Assembly (NCBI GenBank): GCA_037043235.1
Contig: JAWRVZ010000003.1
Location: forward strand, 9,031,501 to 9,095,500
Direction: 5' to 3'
Source of the DNA: Rhodeus uyekii
Lineage: Eukaryota > Chordata > Actinopteri > Cypriniformes > Acheilognathidae
Length of the DNA stretch: 64,000 bases
Within the stretch, counting starts at the first letter, position 1; every line of letters starts with the position of its first letter. Position numbers and translations under genes: made by a program. Under the pieces are notes generated by a model. The model ran no database searches. It was given only the letters and a program-made list of their open reading frames with translations, and was not told where the DNA came from. Below are positions 23,701 to 38,900 of the stretch, in pieces.

Positions 23701-26700
23701 AAGATGATCACTAGCCAAGCAACAAAGAACAGTAATTAGAAAAAGAACTGAACAAGAACTGGTCATGAAAGCTGGAACGTATAGGACTGCCATTCGGTAT
23801 TGCAAAATAGCAACAACTGATGCTTAAATTTGAGCAAGAACAACACACAAATGGAGAGAGCAATGGATGGCGGAAAAAAGTAAGGTTCTGAAGAGCCATG
23901 TTTCTTCTTTTCTCCTACATCCACGCAGCTGTATGGCCGTTACGTTTTAAGCCAAGATAAGGTCAAAAACATTTATGGTCTCACCAGATATGGTTCCCAA
24001 TCTGAGCATCATAAAACCCAAACCACCAATGACGTTCTCCGCACACAGTAAGAATAGCAAACTATCTCCTTCATCCTTCAAGGCACTCTTCCTCATGGAG
24101 AATGATGCAATATTCCACTCCTCACACATCAAGACTCTTATTACAGTATTCCAAGGACTGAAAAGATTCTGGAGGCCTGCTCTTTATTTGATCATAGCTA
24201 CATACTGTAATGGATTTTTTTATTTTGTCTAGTCAAAAACTACAATCCATCAAGTGTTACACATTGCTTGTGTCTTTAACCAAGCATGTCATTGGTCAAA
24301 AATGATTTAGCAGTAATATCCAGATCTGCAAAGAAATTAGGTTCTCTGACTTATCTTCAGTTGACGTTTCGGTAACTAGCCCTCCAACTTAAAATCCTTT
24401 TCAATCAAACATTAGGATTATTATGGGTTGAACAAATAAACCCAGTCTGACCTCCCTTAATACATTGGATGAAACAATGCTTGTCAAAACATGACTTGAT
24501 CAATACAAAATTAAGAAAAACAGAACACATCATCACTCTTACAAAGCCCTAACCACTAACAAAGACCTTGCGTTTCTTGCAGTGGTAGCCTGGGGTCAGA
24601 AAGAGGCAATTTTTGGCATTACGTTATTCTGCTCAACCCCTACAAACTGATAACAGACTCTTCATGCTGCTTATCATGTCAAAACACATGCAGATAACCC
24701 ACAGATAGCGCACACAAGACTCATCACATCACTGTGCATGAAAAAACACTGGAGCTCCAATCATCTGGCAAAATCTGCCACAGGAAACAAGAGAATCTGT
24801 GTGAGTTTTATATTAATGATCCAACTTTACACCAAAGTAACAAACCACAGAGATAAGGTGAAGGTGTGTAGGTCAAGATGAAGGTGTGTAAGTGACAGAA
24901 AAATGGGAGTATACTGATATTAAGGGATGCAATGATAGAATTTTAATATCTATATTTTGTCTAAATAAATCAAAGCAATTGTGAACTCATGAAAACATTT
25001 ACAGTAATCCCTCGCCACTTCGCGGATCAAGTTTCGCGGTCTCAGTGCATCGCAGTATATTAAATATATCAAATATTCATAGAAAACGAAAAATTCAAAA
25101 ATACCGGTAGCCGTATTATGGAAAGCAGCGTTGTTTTATCGTGATGCATGGGTTGCTCAAGAATTACGATGTCAAAATGTTCAAAAAAACATTCCTCTTT
25201 TGGATTTCCTCTTTTTTCCTCTTTCCACAACGTACACGGATCAATATCATTACAATCAATAACAATCATTTAGAAAATTAGTTTTATGCCGGATTTGAAT
25301 TGAATAGTGTTTTTGAAGATTAACTTCAAATTAACGTTAGTCGATAAACTAGGGAAAGTTAATCTAAAAATAAAAATAGGGAAAATAATTGATTTATATC
25401 AATGTTTAATACATAAAAAAAGAACTATAACATGAAATTAAATAAACACACACAGACAAGGATAAACTGATTATAAAATCTTGGCCGATACCGATAACTG
25501 ATAATTCTTTATATTTGAATGCAAATAATCGATATATTGAATGATAAATCAATTTTTATATACTTTGAGAGCCTGATTACAAAAACAAAAAGCTCACCAT
25601 TAAAAGCCATGTCCCAAACACTTCAACACGAATCAAACATATACAGTAGCCTAGTTTGAAGCAGTGTGAAATTCCTTAACTTTTAAAAGTAATTTTACAC
25701 TCTGATGGCCAACAGGGATTGGTATAAAACACTTTACAATAAGGTTTCATTTTGTTAGCATGAGATAAACCAACAATGAATGAACAATACTTCTAGACAT
25801 TTTTAAGATACAAAGTTGTATCCATTAACATTAATGCACTGTGAACGAACATGAACACAAATATTTTACAAGATTTTATATTATTCACAACATTTTACCA
25901 CAGATTATTCCTCTGTGTTAGTTCATGTTAGTTAATACATTAACAAATGAGACCTTATGGTAAAGTGTTACAAAAAAATCTATTGCTTAAAAACTAAAAT
26001 ACAAATAAATAAAATACTTAAAGCAAACATTGGACTAAATTACTTATTTAGTAATTATTAAGAAACAAAATACATGTGCCATGGATAAATGAAATAAAAA
26101 AATGAAATGGCAATAGAATAGACTAGAAATAGAAAATAAAATAAAAGAATAGAATAGAAAATAAAACCATATAGTTGATGACAATAACAAGAGAACGATA
26201 CAAGAGCTAGCTATTTATAATAAAGCATCAATGCTTTTGGAAAAAAAACAATTATATTACATTACAGTAACAGTAAATATATTTAATGTTACAATCTCAA
26301 ATAATATCACTGCTGTTTGATTCGCATGAGCTGAAGCTGAAGAGAATAAACACGTAAACTGAAACTAATTCAATGCAACGCATCCTGTAAAATAAACATA
26401 GCATTACAACTTATATTTGCACAAAATCACACAGATAAACTTGAACTAAGTTACGTAGTCAGAATGTGTAACTTGTGGATGCGCCATTCCGACAACAACC
26501 CACTGAAACACAGAAACTAAACCCAAAGAATTCACAACATTTTGTTAAAATAGTGTGCGTATTATAATGTTATGTATATGAGAGTCCTAGTAGTTATTAA
26601 TGTTGTGTATTGCTGTTTGATTTGCATGTACTAAAGCTGAACACAATACAATGAAGCTCTTTACTGTATCCTTCTTCGTTAATTAACTCAACCAAACGAA

Positions 26701-27035
26701 TCCTACATGAATCAATCAGACTTCTACATACCTCCAAAATAAAGATAATACTACAACTTACAATGGCACAAATGGCTGAGAACGAGCCAACTCTACTGTG
26801 CTAGTCACGGTGCAACTCCACAACAAAGAGCTAAAACACGAGCGCACAAACAATTCACAACATTCTTTCATGCAATGTTCTCATTATAATTTTAAGTAGC
26901 TTATATGACAAATTTGTGCTGCACATGTCGGTCTAAACTGTATCTTTATTTTCAAAGTGATTCCAATCAAGCAATTGAAAACCATGACGACCAGTGCATA
27001 TCTATGCTGGACAAATCTTTCTTTTCTATCCATCC

Positions 27036-27078
<43 letters not shown>

Positions 27079-30000
27079 TGTAAAGCTTTCAAAGAGGTTT
27101 TCAATTAACTTCTATTGACAAATTCAAATCAAAATTTGGTGTGTCATAGGTAGACATGCACATAGTTTATCATCAAGTAGTTTTGGAAAAATTTTCCAGT
27201 ATTTTCATGTAAATCAAAGACAGACTCCATGATGGTGAGATCAGATCTCTGTGTGAAGCACCGGCTGTGTCAGACTCCTTGCGCATATACAAATCATATT
27301 GGTATGATTTACATATGTGCGTGTATCTGCAAGAGACAAACCACATAAGGAAGCGCAGTAGATCAGTAATACTGCATGTATGTGTATGTGTATTATACAT
27401 ACAGTATTACTGCTCTACTGTGCATTCCTATATGCGGTTTATCTCTTTGCAGCAGAAAAGAAAGTCATACAAGTTTAGAACAACATGAAGGTGAGTTTAG
27501 ATACATACAGAACAACCACACACTCAGTTCAATGACTGGTAATGTTTAAACTTTAGACTGCTGCTGCAAAAAGCTGTGCTTTGGTAGTGCTCATTACTGG
27601 CTACACATTTCAATCTGCCTTTGGTATTCCATGTCTGCCCCCACGTTCCCCTCCCGCCCCCTATTCAGTCTTTGCCCTCTGGCCGATCTGGCAGAGGGGG
27701 AGATTTTAATTGTGGCTATAGAACTCTGCACGGTTCTTTGCCTGTGAGCGAGCCCTCACTTCAGTGAGTGAGAGCTTGCTTTAGTGATATTGGGTCCAGT
27801 CCATCCCTTCAGGCTGCTTTTAATGGCCCTCTCCTCTCTTTCATAGCCGGGGCTGAGATTGTTTTCCATGTGATGCCTGTTAATTCTGCTGCAGGGAAGG
27901 GCAACCGTATATTCATTCTCCTTTTCTGTACGAGAGATACATTTCTTCTTGCTTTTCGTCTCCATTTTTCCTTCTCACTATACTCGCTTTTCTTGACTTG
28001 AGCTGAAAGTTAAAGCCAATATGTTTCGAAATGCATGCGGGCTGAGAATTTGCTTGTGGTTAGTGACTCCAAGAATCATGTTGATCTTGAAGAAATAATA
28101 ATAGTAGTAAACACATAAGATGTGGACAGAGACAAAACAAAAAAAAAACTACAATCATTCAATTGTTTTTCCACAACTTCAGTTTGTTTCCAGATAAGAA
28201 AGTCATAAAGAGTACAGTGAACGTGTGTAACACTCACTTTTCACAAATCGAGCTGAAAGTTAAAGCCAACATGTTACACTTACGAAATGCATGTTGGCCA
28301 AGAAGATGCTCACGGTTACTGTAAATAATCATGGTGATCTTAAAAAAATAAAATAAAGTACAAAAAGTGCACCAGACAATAAAAACATCTCTTCCTCTTT
28401 TTCCACACGGATTGTTTCTCAATGCGTCGTCCTCTTCATCCCCCTGCCTCAGGACTGGGATGAACATGTTATTATGGGCTGCCCATGTTAGGACAGCTCA
28501 ACTCTGAACCCTGAAGTGTGATCTGCCCCCAGGCTCAGTCTGGTATGCAGGCCCACAGGAACTCAGCGGCCTTTATTACAGCGTGCCCTAAAACTCGCCC
28601 TTCAGAAACGTCCTCATCACCTGCCCTTGTGACGAATCTACCCTCCAGCAGTCCTGCAGGGCTGCCCTCTGGCCTAAACGCTTCATCAACCCAAAGACAG
28701 ACGGAATAGCAATCAAACAACAAACCGCCTCAAGGGCATTGAGGCCAGACAAAGGGCGAGCAGAAAACTGCACCCTTTCCTCAACCGCTGCAAACTAGAA
28801 TTTGAGTATTTTATCTCTACGTCCCTGACAAAGTTCCCTGCAGGAAGCTTACGGATAGTGAACGGGAAGCAAGGACGAGGTATTTTGCTGTCAGGACACG
28901 GGGGTGGGGGAAGAATGAGTGGAGCCATTATGACATGGCTGCCTCCCGCTCCGGGCCATGCTGCCCTTCAGGCACATTGCTGTGATGAAATCTCTGACTG
29001 GACCCTTCAGAGCAGGCCCAGCCACGGACCTCTGGGCGAGGACCGACCCTTTTAGAAAAGTCATATTCACTTTGGGTCTACATCGAGGCAGTGTGCGCGC
29101 GCGAGCTTCTGCGCACATGTTGGGGGAGGCAGTGCCAAAGGCAATCTTGAGCTGAATGTGAACGACAGAAATGATGAAAATGAAGAGAGAAGACATCTAT
29201 TTGCCTTCCTTCTGGATGCATTGAAAGCAAACACGGTTACCTGTGACACAAAACAAGACACTTGGGAAAGCATGAGTTGAGTAATCAAAGATTGCGTCTC
29301 TTTGCTGATCTGTTTTGGTTGTGTTTTATGTGGGTGGATGAAGGTAATCCATAGTGAAAGAGGTCGGCAGTGCATTCATGGAGCAGAAATAATGCTTTTA
29401 TTTGGTTATTTATGCTCTCTATAAAGGAACATTTAGTGTCCTCCACAGCAGCAGATTGTTGCAATACAACAAAGTAAAGTAAAGAGAAGATCTAAACCAT
29501 GTGGCGGGTCATTAGAAGGCAGCCCCTACTGTTAATGTTAATAGTGGTAATGATCATTTATGTGCGATATCGTCTGGCACGTCTCTTATTGATAATATGC
29601 CATGGGCGGCAGCATGTGAAGTCACAGTATTTACATAGAACTGAAATGACACTTGCTTGATTTTCTAAATTAGCACAAATAAGCTTTGTTCAAGCAAGAG
29701 AGCCATTGAGCATGTCACTGTTTGGGGCATTTATTATGGCCATACATTATAAGCTTGTGAGTGCAAAAGTCAGGTTTTACCATAGTTTTTTGACAATATT
29801 TGCAGTGCTTTGTAGTTCATTCCCTCAGAAAAAATTACTCCATTTCAGGTTTTTGTAATGTGAACCATCTCAGAACTGGTTAGTTTGGTTTATGGCTTTA
29901 AACACTTTCGCTCTTTATTAATGGATGATAGACAAAATGAATGGGGGAAAAAACAAAAACAACCAAGCCCATTGAGAAAGTGTCAGGTCACGGTTACACT

Positions 30001-31380
30001 ACAGTAAACTAAGAAAAGCCACAACTTTATTTTAAGATTTATTTTCGTAGTCTTTTTTTAAAAACTTGCTAGATTTGAAGAATCCATTTTTAAAGCCTTT
30101 GTGAGAGAAACATATTGCATTTCAGGAGCTGAAATCTACTTAGCAATGGTCCACATGAAGCTCAGTCTGGAGGTCCATATAAATAAGGGCCCGAGGGTCT
30201 TACCTCTGCACCTGCTGAGGCCCCAGGAGAATCAAGCTTGCGTTTCTTGCGGGGTCCAATGGCAGCAAGGGCTGTAAGGTTGGCATCCCGCTGTCTCATC
30301 TGAGCGAGTTCCTGCTGCTGCATCTGAATGGCAAGAACATTCAATCAATAACTGTATTTCAAACGATTCATGCGAAACAGACATACATTGTCTAGGTCTG
30401 TGAATAACAAGTCCCCAAATAAGTATTACTGTGAATCACATTCTTTTACTTGAATTATCATTTTCAAATATTTGTATGCTGTGTATTTTACATTCATTCC
30501 AAACTGCCCTGAAGAGCTCTATAGAGCAAATGAAGCTCCGATCATCATGCAAAGCTTCAATGCAGCAAATAACTCAGAGCTTTCGCCGTATATGGGTGCT
30601 TAATTCAATTTCTTTTCACGAGGGAATGAGAGAGCAAGTGAGTGAGTGTTTGAGAATGAGAGAGCGAGCGATTTTCAAAAAGCACAGCCCGCAGGTAAAG
30701 TCATCTCACCCTAGCAGGCAGTGACAGAGCCAGCCATGCCGGGAGGGGTGGATGAGGAGGGGGCTGCGCGTCCTCTGTTCCCCCGCTCAGAGTGAGCGCT
30801 GCTGGGCACAGAATGCAGAGAGAGTCCTCACCTCTCCTCACCCTGACACTCACACCACTGTGGCCATGAACTCGCAAAAAAAACAAAAAAACACTAGCAG
30901 AATGAACGGCTTTGTGTGTCAACGAAAGCCCTGTTAGAAAGTGCATTCACAGAGCAGCAGTGGCCGCTGGAGTCATAAAGTCAAGTGGGGGAAACCTGGG
31001 AACAAAACATTACGGTACAGGTGGGATGATGTTCCAAAAAGAAATTCCCAACCAGGTGGACCTGGAATTAGTTTTATTTTAAGTTAAACCTATAAAGAAA
31101 ATTAAAAAAAAAAAAAATCTAAATGCTGGTATGTCAACAAATCAATAGCTACTATTGACATTAACTGTGACTGATCTTGTGATTTTTTTTAATGTATTTT
31201 TTCATACAACAATGTCTAATATTCATTATAAATATTATTAAATACTAATTTTATGTATACATATATGTAGTAATAATGTGTAAAAACTGTGTGTATATAT
31301 ATTACAAACAATATAAATATACTTCTATATTTAATTATTAATGTACGACAACGCGTCACTTTAAATATTTTGTTTGTGTG

Positions 31381-31426
<46 letters not shown>

Positions 31427-32774
31427 TATACATATATATAAATAAGGTATAAACACAAAATATTTAAAGTGACGCGTTAATAATTAAATATAGAAGTATA
31501 TTTTAATTTAATAAGAACAAATATCTGATTTTGCGTCAATTGATAAAGGGGTTCTTAAGCCATTTTGATGGATCTGTGGGAATACAATTCAATATTCCAT
31601 GGAATGATGTAAATCGGTCAAAGAGTGAGTGAATTTCATTGTTTATGTAGATTACTTTTAATTGACTGAATTTGTCACTTGTGCTGCTAGAAACAATTTG
31701 TCCAAAAAATTGTGCAGCCAGGCCCTCCTTTCACAAATACAAACTAAATAACATAATGAAGAGGGAGAAATTGACAAACCGCTAATTCAAGGCAACGTTT
31801 ACATGCTAATTAAGTCAGGGTTATGCTAATCGGAAGGGAAGTTGTGCACATTGCATGCACACGCATGGATGCCCCGGAGAGAGCGAGCTGACACGTAAAC
31901 ATGCCCAGCATGACTGCTGCATGTCAGCGATCTGGTGCACTGAACTTTCACCTGACCTTGACAGCTCCGGTGAACGTGCCCGAGGGCACATAAAAGATGC
32001 GGGCGGCATGGTGCGTGAATCTATTTGAAGTAATGCGAGGTAAGAAGGTCCTGAGTGGACACAATGCAGACGCTCTTGGGGTGTTAAATGGAAGGCTCTA
32101 GAAGGACAGGGACTGTTTGGTGTCGCCGCCTGCAGCTAGAGTGCTGACTTGCGTTCATATTCGATTATTTGATGAGGAGTGAAAGGGGAACCTAGTTACG
32201 CCATCTGTAATCCAGAGCTCTGTAGCGCCAAAATCACTGTTTAATGACTGACCTCAATCACAAATCCTGCTGCTCAACTTTAACATGGTTGTTCGCCACT
32301 GTGAATACTGATCGGAGATTGTCCAATTACATCATTAAAATCAAAAGCAACAATGGCTTAAGAACATTAAGAATGAAATAGTCAAGTCACCTTTATTTAT
32401 ATAGCACTTTTTACAATGGATACGAATTGGACGACCAATTGGCAGACAAAGCAAGTTTTAGAGTGCTACATTTTTTCAGTTATCACAGAAATGTCACACT
32501 TAAAAAATAAGATATAAAAAACGAATAAATAAATAAATCGATTTTAAAAGATCTGGCCTAATGGACATTCATGATGTTGGAAAAGATGGTTAAATTCATA
32601 ATTCGTACTGATAAAATACACACGTGAATATTATATATATAAATAAAATGTGTGTGCATATATAATGTGTGTGTATATATAATTATTATTAATACAATAA
32701 ACTAATTATTACACATACATATACATATAAAAGTATTTATACATAAAGCATCTATATATATATACATATATATC

Positions 32775-32813
<39 letters not shown>

Positions 32814-32815
32814 AC

Positions 32816-32911
<96 letters not shown>

Positions 32912-32948
32912 CATACATACATATACATATATATACATACATATATAT

Positions 32949-32998
<50 letters not shown>

Positions 32999-35900
32999 AT
33001 GTTTGTATATTTGCTATATCAGTTTTAGGTGATGTTGATGTGAACTTGCCCAAAAGGCTGAGTTTAGAAAGTACTAGTTGTCGAAACGCCATTTTCTCTC
33101 AATTGCCTACCTGTCTATTGGCGAGACAGGAGGCAGTGAAGAAAGAAATGCTTGTAGTCTATAATCATTTAGAAAGGTCAGGTAAGAGAGAAAGGCAGAG
33201 ACAGTGAGCCTGCCAGCACTGCTCTCCATCTCTATTGATCCTCATCTGCAGTCCGGCCTACCAGAATGACTCGCCTGAGAGAAACACCTTAATAACAGCA
33301 CAGGTTGATGCCTAGTATAGAAGTTCAGTTAGGGGTGCTGGATGAAGTCAAGGATGATCCTAATATTAGCATGATCCTAGGAGTCTGATATTCTGAATAT
33401 CAGCTGTAGAGTTTTTCAGTGAGTGAGTGGCAGTTTTGGGTTCTGAAGGATCTCTCCTTCCAGAACTACTTATTAACACACATATATATAAATTATTTAA
33501 ATAAAAAATGTACTGAACAATTTTGCTTAATGTGTAATAACCTCTGCAAACTACACAGCTATAATATAACTATACATAAAGCTAATTTTAAAGCAGATAG
33601 AGCAAATTGTTTCTTACATTTGAGCATTTAATCATATAATATAAATATATTTTAATATATGAAAATTTTAATAAAAGTGTGTAATATTTTTAGATTTAAT
33701 TTTACTGTGCTGCCTGGAAGAAATACAATCAGGGGTTAAATACGGAATCTGTCGAAGACTTAAGATGGTCCTTCAACAATGATGAAAAGCTGATATCTTC
33801 CTTTGAGGTGCATCATGTAAATAAATATATAGAACTGTACTGTTCAGCGTTTCTCTTTAGTCTAGTTAGCTATACTGTGATCTGAAAAAAGGAGATGCAG
33901 CAAGACCAAAGAAGCTTCAAGAAGTGCTCCTCTCTTTCTCCACAACTATATGCCCTCAAGTAAGAAAAACAACAGAGTGCTGAAACAAACAATATATCCA
34001 CAGCAACAGAGAGACAATGGGCTACGCAGCTCTAGATTTGAATAAAACATGCTTTGAATGATCGCTGGGGTTCAGAAAAGATCCTTTTTGACGGCTGAGA
34101 TCCAACAGTAGTTGTCAATACAAACAGAGACATATGGTGGCATTGCAACATATGGTGTGTAAAAAGCTTATTTACAGAAAGGGAGGGGATATGACAACAG
34201 AGACGTGTCTTTTTCTAAAAATGGACCTATTGCTGTATCCAAAATTTTAAGTTCCTGCTTGGCATCCAAAAAAAACCCAAAATTGGTTCACTGTGTTAAT
34301 GAGGACCTTTTTTTAGAAAGCTGAATTCGAATGAGTCGTTTAAAAAGGAGGAAGAAATTAAATATTATACACACACACTGATTTATACACACTACTCCAA
34401 AAAAATTAAGGAAACACTTAATAATAGTAGAACACCAAGTCAATAAAACTTCATGGATATCAATCTGTCCAATCAGGAAGCATAAGAGATTGTGAATCGG
34501 TTTCATTGGCTTTGGTGCAAATGAAAGTCACAACAGATGCACTGGAGAAGCAACAGCAAAACAACATCCAAAAAGGGAATGACTTTGCAGGTGGTGGCCA
34601 TAGACGATTGTTCTTTCCTTATTGTTACTTAGTGACTTGTCTTTAGATTGTGTTTTGTTAGGGTCAAAACAGTTTTTAGTTTTGTTGCGGTTTGTTAGGG
34701 CAGTGTGCATATTTCTGACCAACCTGTCAGAGTTCATGAGGGTGGCATGAAAGCCTGAGAGTCTCTATACACAGTACTGACTTACATAATGAGTTGCTTC
34801 ATGCAAGTTGGATCAGCTCGTAACTTCAGTTTTTTCCACTGATGTTTGGTATTATTCCAGCCCTCAGTGTGTTGACAAGCTTAATGACGATAACGTTTAA
34901 GTCATGTGACTGTAATATAGTTCATTAACAGCCTATGTTCTGAAAATTGTATTTACGATTAATTCATAAAATTTGTTTGTGCGAAGATTGTCACGATGAA
35001 CAAAACCTGGAAGAATTATAAGCTTTTGTTAGTCAAAGACCTAGGTTTTTGCAATTCAATTGTCAATGGCAAAATCTTATCGGGTTTTGTCGAGGAAACC
35101 TACATCTATTAAAATGTAACCCTTTAGGAGGACCTCATTAAAAGCATCTCCTTTTAGAATGAGCAACTATGTCAATTTAATAGTTTTTTATGGTGTTCAT
35201 TTTTCTTAAAGTTGTATAACATTATACTTCAATCAGGCATATCATAGAAACAATAATCAGCTTATATAATATTGATTTTTAAATACAGTGGAGTTCACTT
35301 ATCCCGAGTAATGGTTAAGTCGCCAATACTATTATGTCGACGTTTTTGAAGTGGAACCGTCAAACTTCCTATTTGTGTCAGTATTTTCTTGGGTTATGTC
35401 GATTCTGTCATGTTGCCGAATCCTAGTATCTCGAGCAAAAACAAGCAACATATACGCCGCTTCATATGGTTCTCGTGACAGAGTTCACTGCGCATGCGCT
35501 GAGTTCGCGTTGCACGTGCATCGCGGTCCTCGCGCAGCAGCTCCCAGATGCAGGCAGAGCAGATGTTCACTCCTCCACGTGCAAATGAATCGCGCATGTC
35601 CGGCAAGCCGCCGCTGATTACGCCATGGCAGTACGGGATATCAAATGTTTTTTGTCAAAAAAATAATTAAATCACTGCACAAATATAAATCGCTGCATTT
35701 GTTTGACTCACACAGCCTCAGTCACGTACTCTCGTCCAATGTGTGTGTGCGCCTGTCTGTGACAAAAGCTAACTAGCTGGCTGGCTTATGTCTCAATCAA
35801 CACTGTACACCCAAAAATACAGGAAGGAGTCAAACCCTGAATTCCAAGGCTGGTTAAAGCCGTTTATTGGTGATAATACGCAGGCATACTTGTTAGACAG

Positions 35901-38900
35901 ACAGGACGCAAGTATGCAATCTAGTACAGCCACACAACGCGCGCACACACAAACACATCCCTGCTTTTGTTCTGACACGGTCTGCTCAGCGCCGCAGAGG
36001 ATTGAAAAACGGATTTAAGGTTATTAAAAGACGGGACGAAGCCGAATTTGTTGAGAAAGCACATTAGACGGACAGAACGCAATAAAGTATGCAATCTAGT
36101 ACAGCGTGATGACCTCACGAATATGTTATGATTGTTTACGCTGTGAACGAAATTGTGTTTGCAATGTTGGAGAATATAATTAAAGGTTTGTATCGAGAAT
36201 CAAAGGTGTTTTTTATTGTATACTGGTAAATCTCTGCTGTTAGTTGGTGCACATATGCCTTTTGTTGTTACCAAACATGTGTGTGTACATTTTTATAGCA
36301 TGCCGATTGCAAATCAAACAAATCGCCATATTAGGTGTTGGTTATCTCGACGCTTTTTTGCAACCCCCGAGGCCGTCAATATAACCGAACTCCACTGTAT
36401 TTGTGCATCACTAGTCTGTTTCTCAGACAAAGCTATTGGCGGACATGGAATATAGCACACCATTACATTATAATATAGCAGAGGTACCATTTTTTTTTTT
36501 ATTTCTTTATGGAGATTTGGTATCCGTTTGAAGATTGACAGCACCAGTTCCCATTTGTTCTCATTGCATAGAAAACAGCAACCAGGACATTCTTCAAAAC
36601 ATCTGTTTTTTCTTGCACAAAATAAATTTTGCTTTCAATGGCATTAAACATAATGAAAAATTCATAGTGCTCAAACATGTCATGCGAAAGCCAAAGATTA
36701 GCCCATATTAGACTCATGATGGCAGCATTGCGGTGTGACATCTGAGCAAAATGATGACTTCTCCCCCATGCTGTAATAAACTTGTTAGGAGACGCATAAG
36801 ACCATTTGTCTCAATGTCAGACTAAATGATGTCAAAGTCACAGCAATGGCATAATCATGAAAAATGTATGTCGAGCACTTTTATTAGTACTATTAAATAG
36901 TCTTCTATAAAACTCACCTCTTTAGCTTTCTGTTTAAGCCGGGCCTGCTCGGGATCCTCCTGCCTTGAGCGACTCTGCAAGCAAAGAGAAACATTAGAAT
37001 TAAAATGGACTGGTTTAAATTATATCCAGCATTTAGATGAACAATATTAGAGTACAAATATCGGTTCAGATAACAGTCAAAATATAACAAAACTAGTTCA
37101 TGAAAAAAATCTGTTTATTTAAAAAAAAAAAAAAAAAACTCTAAATTTGTGCTCACAGGATTTGTGTCCCCCCCCCCCAAAAAAAAACCCTGTGACATGT
37201 ACATTTGCTATACATTGAGAAAACATTTATGTCTGCAATTATCCGTCTAATTTTTGTACCATTTTGACGATCTGCAGGTACGCAGTGATGCGCATGTAAA
37301 TAGGTCAAATCTGAGTATTTATGTGAGACCAGCAACAGCAACATAAGAACAATTATCTTCTGGCTGACATGTCAATTAGCCGACTGCATTAATTAGAATA
37401 GGGACGACGCTGCACTGGGAGTTGCTTTGGAGCGGGACACTCTCAGCGTCATCATCAGCGTTTATCATTTAAGTCAACTAATTACCTCTGCTTTCATGTT
37501 GCCATGTCCTTTTCCTGTGGGGAATTGTCATACCCCAACCGTATCTTAAGGAGTGAAACTTCAAGGGAGAGCAATGCATGCTGGGAAGTTGCTACTAGCC
37601 GTTTGTTGCTGCTTTGGAATCTATATGCAGTCTCAAGTGTCACCATCACAAATTAGTTAGGAAGAGATGTCAAAGTAATATGTATTTCCTGAATAGACCT
37701 GTATATAGGGATAGGATTGAATAATTTTGGATCATTTAAATACCAGTAAAAAGATTAAAAGTTTGGACTTTAATATAAGTTATTTCAGCAGCATCTGTGA
37801 CACTCAGCCGATTAACAAATAATTTTGACTTGTGCAACAAAAACTGAATGTACATTAATTATCAGCCAATATTAGCTTCTTTTAATTTATTTAACGGTTT
37901 TGACAAATTTTGGATATTTGTTCATGCTTGATTACGACCTATTCTTACCTTTAGATTTATCGAACACTCAATTAAAGTTCAATTTAATAATTTAACCGCA
38001 GTATTAAATATATTTTTATCAAATCGCAACTTGAAGTTCTATTTTTCGCATTATAATGCTGCAATAACTCACTTATAGAATTTAGAACAACTGATTTAAG
38101 TTTTGTTTATTATTTATGTAGACAAAAGTATAGAACTTTAAATTGGCAATATATCGGCTATCGGCCATAACATGGAAATAATAATCGGCCTATTATATTA
38201 GCCAGAAATTAAAATTGGTAGATTCATAAATTCAACCGATATCACCGATTTTCTATTTTTTTCTATTTACCGGCATCAGCCAGTATTAGATATTTAATTA
38301 TATTTATGCTCCTTTCTTTTGAATTTAGATTACATTTGCCATCATCTAACACTTGCTTTAAGTTTTCAATTTCAGCTTCCAACGTTTATGAAAAAAAGAT
38401 TCAACGTAAAACGATTATGGGGTCGCTGCAGCAAACAGTCTACACACAAAAATGGCGAATTGCCGTTTTACCGAGTATCCTTGTAAACACAGTCGGTTAT
38501 GTCTTAGATGAATGTAAACAGTTGAGAAAGAAACCGCATGTGTAACACAACACTGGATCAGTGCAGCTCTTAAAGTGACAGCAGCCTAATAAAACTGCTG
38601 CACTCATTAAAATTAATCAAACAACAAAAGGCAAAGATAAAGTCATTTATCTTGAATTAATAACTTTATTCAGTTTCTGTTGTAGGCCATTTATTCTCCA
38701 TCTCTATCAAGCTCTATTTATTGAATTTGTATTTTGGTTCTGTTGCATTTGTTTACTTTAACTAATAATGAGTAAAAGATATTCATCATCTCACCCAACA
38801 ATAATAGAGTTAAATAAATGTGATTTTAATATTGAACAAAATAGTTATGATTTTTGGCATTACCATACAGCCCTACTTTAATTCTTAAAAGCATTTTTAA

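Larger units (their letters stand above)
16200..30203 (-). other. taf4b intron 13 (14 kb)
   Basis: It holds a 215-bp tandem duplication (16370-16870), a CA microsatellite (18117-18167), a ggttctt-type MITE (19750-19900), the CRE/CCAAT MITE (20611-21296), purine-rich tracts (22620-22870), a pogo-like left terminus (24999), a fold-back MITE (25728-25971), a 300-bp tandem duplication (26300-26900), a TA run (27038-27076) and a 250-bp duplication (28000-28390). Blocks 23000-23540, 27600-28010 and 28400-29770 look non-repetitive. No gene is seen inside. Confidence 0.7.
30324..36917 (-). other. taf4b intron 12
   Basis: It holds a GC-rich stretch (30690-30860), a fold-back with a CA microsatellite loop (31319-31499), a non-repetitive block (31740-32350), a common fish repeat fragment (about 32380-32430), a long TA tract (32757-32992), a Tc1-like fragment (34388-34790) and a TIR element with CpG-rich core (35286-36397). 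No coding gene is seen; the 32752-33092 translations are TA repeat. Confidence 0.65.

Noticed and set aside
32752..33092. Tyr/Ile-rich open frames
   Set aside because: They are translations of a TA/TATACA microsatellite.
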